In this document: positions 5,671 to 7,221 of the stretch, piece after piece
How the letters are laid out: the number at the start of each line of letters is the position of its first letter
How positions within the stretch are numbered: the first letter of the stretch is position 1
NCBI GenBank assembly: GCA_031552315.1
Contig: JAVBMP010000115.1
Location: forward strand, 1 to 7,221
DNA from: JAVBMP01 sp031552315
GTDB taxonomy: Bacteria > Desulfobacterota > Desulfovibrionia > Desulfovibrionales > Desulfovibrionaceae
Length of the DNA stretch: 7,221 bases
Direction of reading: 5' to 3'
Made by a program: the position numbers and the translations under genes
Notes under the pieces: generated by a model
Database searches by the model: none
What the model was told of the DNA's origin: nothing
What the model saw: only the letters and a program-made list of their open reading frames with translations

Positions 5671-5699
5671 TTGCGGACTTGCAAGTAATGTTTTATGTT
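5671..5699 (+). promoter_or_regulatory. Candidate promoter for yicC-remA-gmk
   Basis: TTGCGG (5671-5676) and TATGTT (5694-5699) have 17-bp spacing and lie 34 bp upstream of the yicC ATG. The match to sigma-70 consensus is partial (three and four of six). It is the best pair I can see in this interval. Confidence 0.3.
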
Positions 5700-5732
5700 G
5701 TCAGAGCAATACGATTGTAGAGAGTGCAACAA

Positions 5733-6707
5733 ATGAGCATACATAATAACGAAAAAAAAGCGTCCCCCGCAAATGCCCGGCCCGCGAATATTCCGCCCTC
5801 GAATATTCCGGCGGATCAACCCTTGCGCAGCATGACCGGTTTTGGCCGCTGCTGCCTTGAAGAAGATGAATGGACGCAAACCTGGGAAATTCGCAGCGTA
5901 AACAGCAAGCACCTTGACCTGAAGTGGCGCCTGCCTTCTTGCGCGCGCAGCCTGGAAAGCCGCTTTGAAAAGTGCGTGCGCCGTTTTGCCGGGCGCGGCC
6001 GGGTAGAAATTTCTCTGCACCTGCAAAGCAAAAGCCTGGCCGGGAAGGAAGGCGGCCCCAGCCTGAACATTGCCCAGGCAGAGGCCATGCTTGACGCCAT
6101 AGCCCGCTTTGCCGCCGCCCGGGGTGAAGCCTTCACGCCAGATTACAACCGCCTGCTTGAACTGCCCAATTTGTGGGAAGAAGAAGGCATAGAGGCGGAA
6201 AGCAGCCAGGCCGACCAGCTTGAAAAAGGCCTTGAGGCCACGCTGGCCGACTGGAACGAGGCCAGAGAAGAAGAAGCCCGCGCGCTGGAACGCGACATTC
6301 TGGCCCGCATTTTGCGCATGGAAGAATGGGTGGCCGTAATAAGCGACCGCGCCCCGCAAATAAAGGAAGACCGCTTCGCCCTTATTCGCGACCGGGTGGC
6401 GGAACTGCTGGAAAATATGGGAAGCGAGCTTGAAAGCGCCCGCTTTTTGCAAGAAATAGCCCTGCTTTCAGACAAACTGGATGTAAGTGAGGAACTTACA
6501 AGGCTGAATGCCCACCTTGCCGGTTTGCGTTCCCTTTTGCGCAAAGGGGCGGATGCCGGGCGGCGGCTTGATTTCACCATGCAGGACTGCTTCCGTGAAA
6601 TAAATACCTGCGGCAATAAAATACAGGACAGCCAAATTTCCCGCCTGGTGGTGGAATTCAAAAATGAATTGGAAAAATGCCGCGAACAGGTGCAAAACAT
6701 AGAATGA
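5733..6707 (+). CDS. yicC: YicC/YloC-family endoribonuclease
   Basis: Members of this family are cytoplasmic endoribonucleases; E. coli YicC has been linked to decay of the small RNA RyhB. The protein has 324 residues against about 290 usually. The family N-terminus RSMTGFGR begins only at residue 32, preceded by a Pro/Asn-rich extension with a repeated NIPP/NIPA unit. Further marks are EIRSVNSKHLDLKWRLP (52-68), GRGRVEI (87-93), DVSEELTRLNAHL (250-262) and the C-terminal DUF1732 signature GRRLDFTMQDCFREINTCGN (276-295). The middle is rich in Glu and Arg and probably helical. I chose the ATG at 5733, with AGAGAG 8 nt upstream; the GTG at 5724 overlaps that site and would add three residues. 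An eight-A run lies early in the frame (5752-5759). It is the first gene of the operon; remA follows after 19 bp. Confidence 0.94.
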   Translation: MSIHNNEKKASPANARPANIPPSNIPADQPLRSMTGFGRCCLEEDEWTQTWEIRSVNSKHLDLKWRLPSCARSLESRFEKCVRRFAGRGRVEISLHLQSKSLAGKEGGPSLNIAQAEAMLDAIARFAAARGEAFTPDYNRLLELPNLWEEEGIEAESSQADQLEKGLEATLADWNEAREEEARALERDILARILRMEEWVAVISDRAPQIKEDRFALIRDRVAELLENMGSELESARFLQEIALLSDKLDVSEELTRLNAHLAGLRSLLRKGADAGRRLDFTMQDCFREINTCGNKIQDSQISRLVVEFKNELEKCREQVQNIE

Positions 6708-6726
6708 GCCTACGGGAAAAATTGTT

Positions 6727-7026
6727 ATGAGCCTTGGCAAACCGGAACTTTTGAACCTTGGGTTCAGCAACCTGGTAATGGCCAACCGGGTGGTGGCCAT
6801 TGTGAACCCGGCGTCTTCCCCCATGCGCCGCCTGCGTGAAGACGCAAAGCAGGAAGGGCGGCTTATAGACGCCACCCAGGGCCGCAAAACCCGCTCCATA
6901 GTAATAACCGATTCAAACCACGTCATACTTTCCAACATTCAGCCGGATACCCTGCGCCAACGTTTCGCGCATGGCGGGCCGGCGGGCCAAGCCGGCCAGA
7001 CGGAACGTGAAGGAGCGGCGGAATGA
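6727..7026 (+). CDS. remA: RemA-like (DUF370) regulatory protein
   Basis: RemA is a small DNA-binding regulator, studied in Bacillus subtilis for biofilm matrix and osmoprotection genes; its role in sulfate-reducer relatives is not established. The 99 residues align along almost their whole length with the family: LGFSNLVMANRVVAIVNP (11-28), SPMRRLREDA, GRLIDATQGRKTRS (44-57) and VITDSNHVILSNIQPDTL (59-76). The Arg corresponding to Bacillus R18 is R21; the R50-R51 pair, as I recall it, is R53-K54 here. The last 20 or so residues are a Gly/Ala/Gln tail outside the domain. The ribosome site is weak (GGGA about 10 nt upstream). The stop overlaps the gmk start as ATGA. The yicC-remA-gmk order is conserved in several phyla, including Bacillus. 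Confidence 0.93.
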   Translation: MSLGKPELLNLGFSNLVMANRVVAIVNPASSPMRRLREDAKQEGRLIDATQGRKTRSIVITDSNHVILSNIQPDTLRQRFAHGGPAGQAGQTEREGAAE

Positions 7027-7221
7027 GCACATGCAAACGTCAGGGCGCGGCCATTGTAATTTGCGCCCCTTCCGGCACTGGTAAAACCACTTTGACCAAA
7101 CGGCTGGTGCAAAGTTCAAACCGCTTTGCCTTTTCCATTTCCTGCACCACTCGCCCCCCGCGTGAAGGTGAAGTGCACGGCAAGGACTACGAATTTATTG
7201 ACAAGGCGGAATTTTTGCGCC
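7023..7221 (+). CDS. gmk: Guanylate kinase, 5' part
   Basis: Guanylate kinase phosphorylates GMP to GDP with ATP in purine nucleotide synthesis. Only the first 66 codons are in the window and the frame stays open to the end. The P-loop is APSGTGKT (15-22), and the GMP-binding region begins at SISCTTRPPREGEVHGKDYEFI (38-59, shown by R44, R47, G53 and Y56). AAGGAG lies about 8 nt before the ATG, and the ATG overlaps the remA stop, implying coupled translation. The gene is truncated only by the window edge. Confidence 0.95.
   Translation, partial: MSTCKRQGAAIVICAPSGTGKTTLTKRLVQSSNRFAFSISCTTRPPREGEVHGKDYEFIDKAEFLR

Larger units (their letters stand above)
5291..5732. other. Divergent intergenic region without a supported gene
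   Basis: This 442-bp stretch separates the leftward importer from rightward yicC. The part next to the importer (5291-5449) is AT-rich in places. It contains a minus-strand TTGACA (5400-5395) without a matching -10, and a TATAAA (5323-5318 region) without a good -35. No operator palindrome stood out there. The middle holds the palindromic element and repeat copies described separately, and the right end holds the putative yicC promoter. Open frames crossing it look like chance: none has a ribosome site or recognisable protein features. Confidence 0.7.

Noticed and set aside
5439..6452. Minus-strand open frame of 337 codons across the palindromic element and yicC
   Set aside because: It is mostly antisense to yicC, with no plausible start context or domain. 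It does not show that the element encodes a protein.

Overview
The window looks like an ordinary chromosomal stretch from a Desulfovibrionaceae-type bacterium (Desulfobacterota, formerly Deltaproteobacteria). That placement is inferred from gene order (yicC-remA-gmk beside thrS-infC), protein character and moderate G+C. No rRNA or database match was available, so the genus is open.

Minus-strand half (1 to about 5290), in transcription order: a three-gene polar amino-acid ABC importer (periplasmic binding protein 5290-4538, permease 4398-3619, ATPase 3632-2829); a small terminator; tRNA-Val(GAC) (2758-2684) with a candidate promoter of its own; a 115-bp leader with two related GC-rich hairpins, the second followed by a T tract; then thrS (2568-628) and infC (641-45). 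infC appears to start inside the end of thrS at a non-canonical AUA codon placed 8 nt after a GGAGG Shine-Dalgarno. This would fit the known autoregulation of IF3 through rare start codons. rpmI-rplT would be expected just beyond position 1 but is not in the window.

Intergenic half-kilobase (5291-5732) between the divergent importer and yicC: no gene is supported. It holds a 145-bp imperfect palindrome (5480-5624) with about 17-bp GAGGCC(A/G)TTGCACAATG termini and a perfect 5-bp flanking direct repeat (TTTTG). This is best read as a fold-back MITE. Two further copies of its end sequence lie outside it (5450-5466 and, degenerate, 5643-5660).

Plus-strand half (5733-7221): yicC (YicC/YloC-family endoribonuclease), remA (DUF370) and the 5' end of gmk (guanylate kinase). 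They are closely spaced; remA and gmk overlap by ATGA. This is a conserved housekeeping operon.

The genes are all recognisable core functions: translation, amino-acid uptake, RNA turnover and nucleotide metabolism. I see no defence system, CRISPR array or new protein family. The points worth a second look are in non-coding DNA and start-site choice: the palindromic element, the thrS leader hairpins, the AUA start of infC and the repeat/stem-loop between the binding-protein and permease genes.
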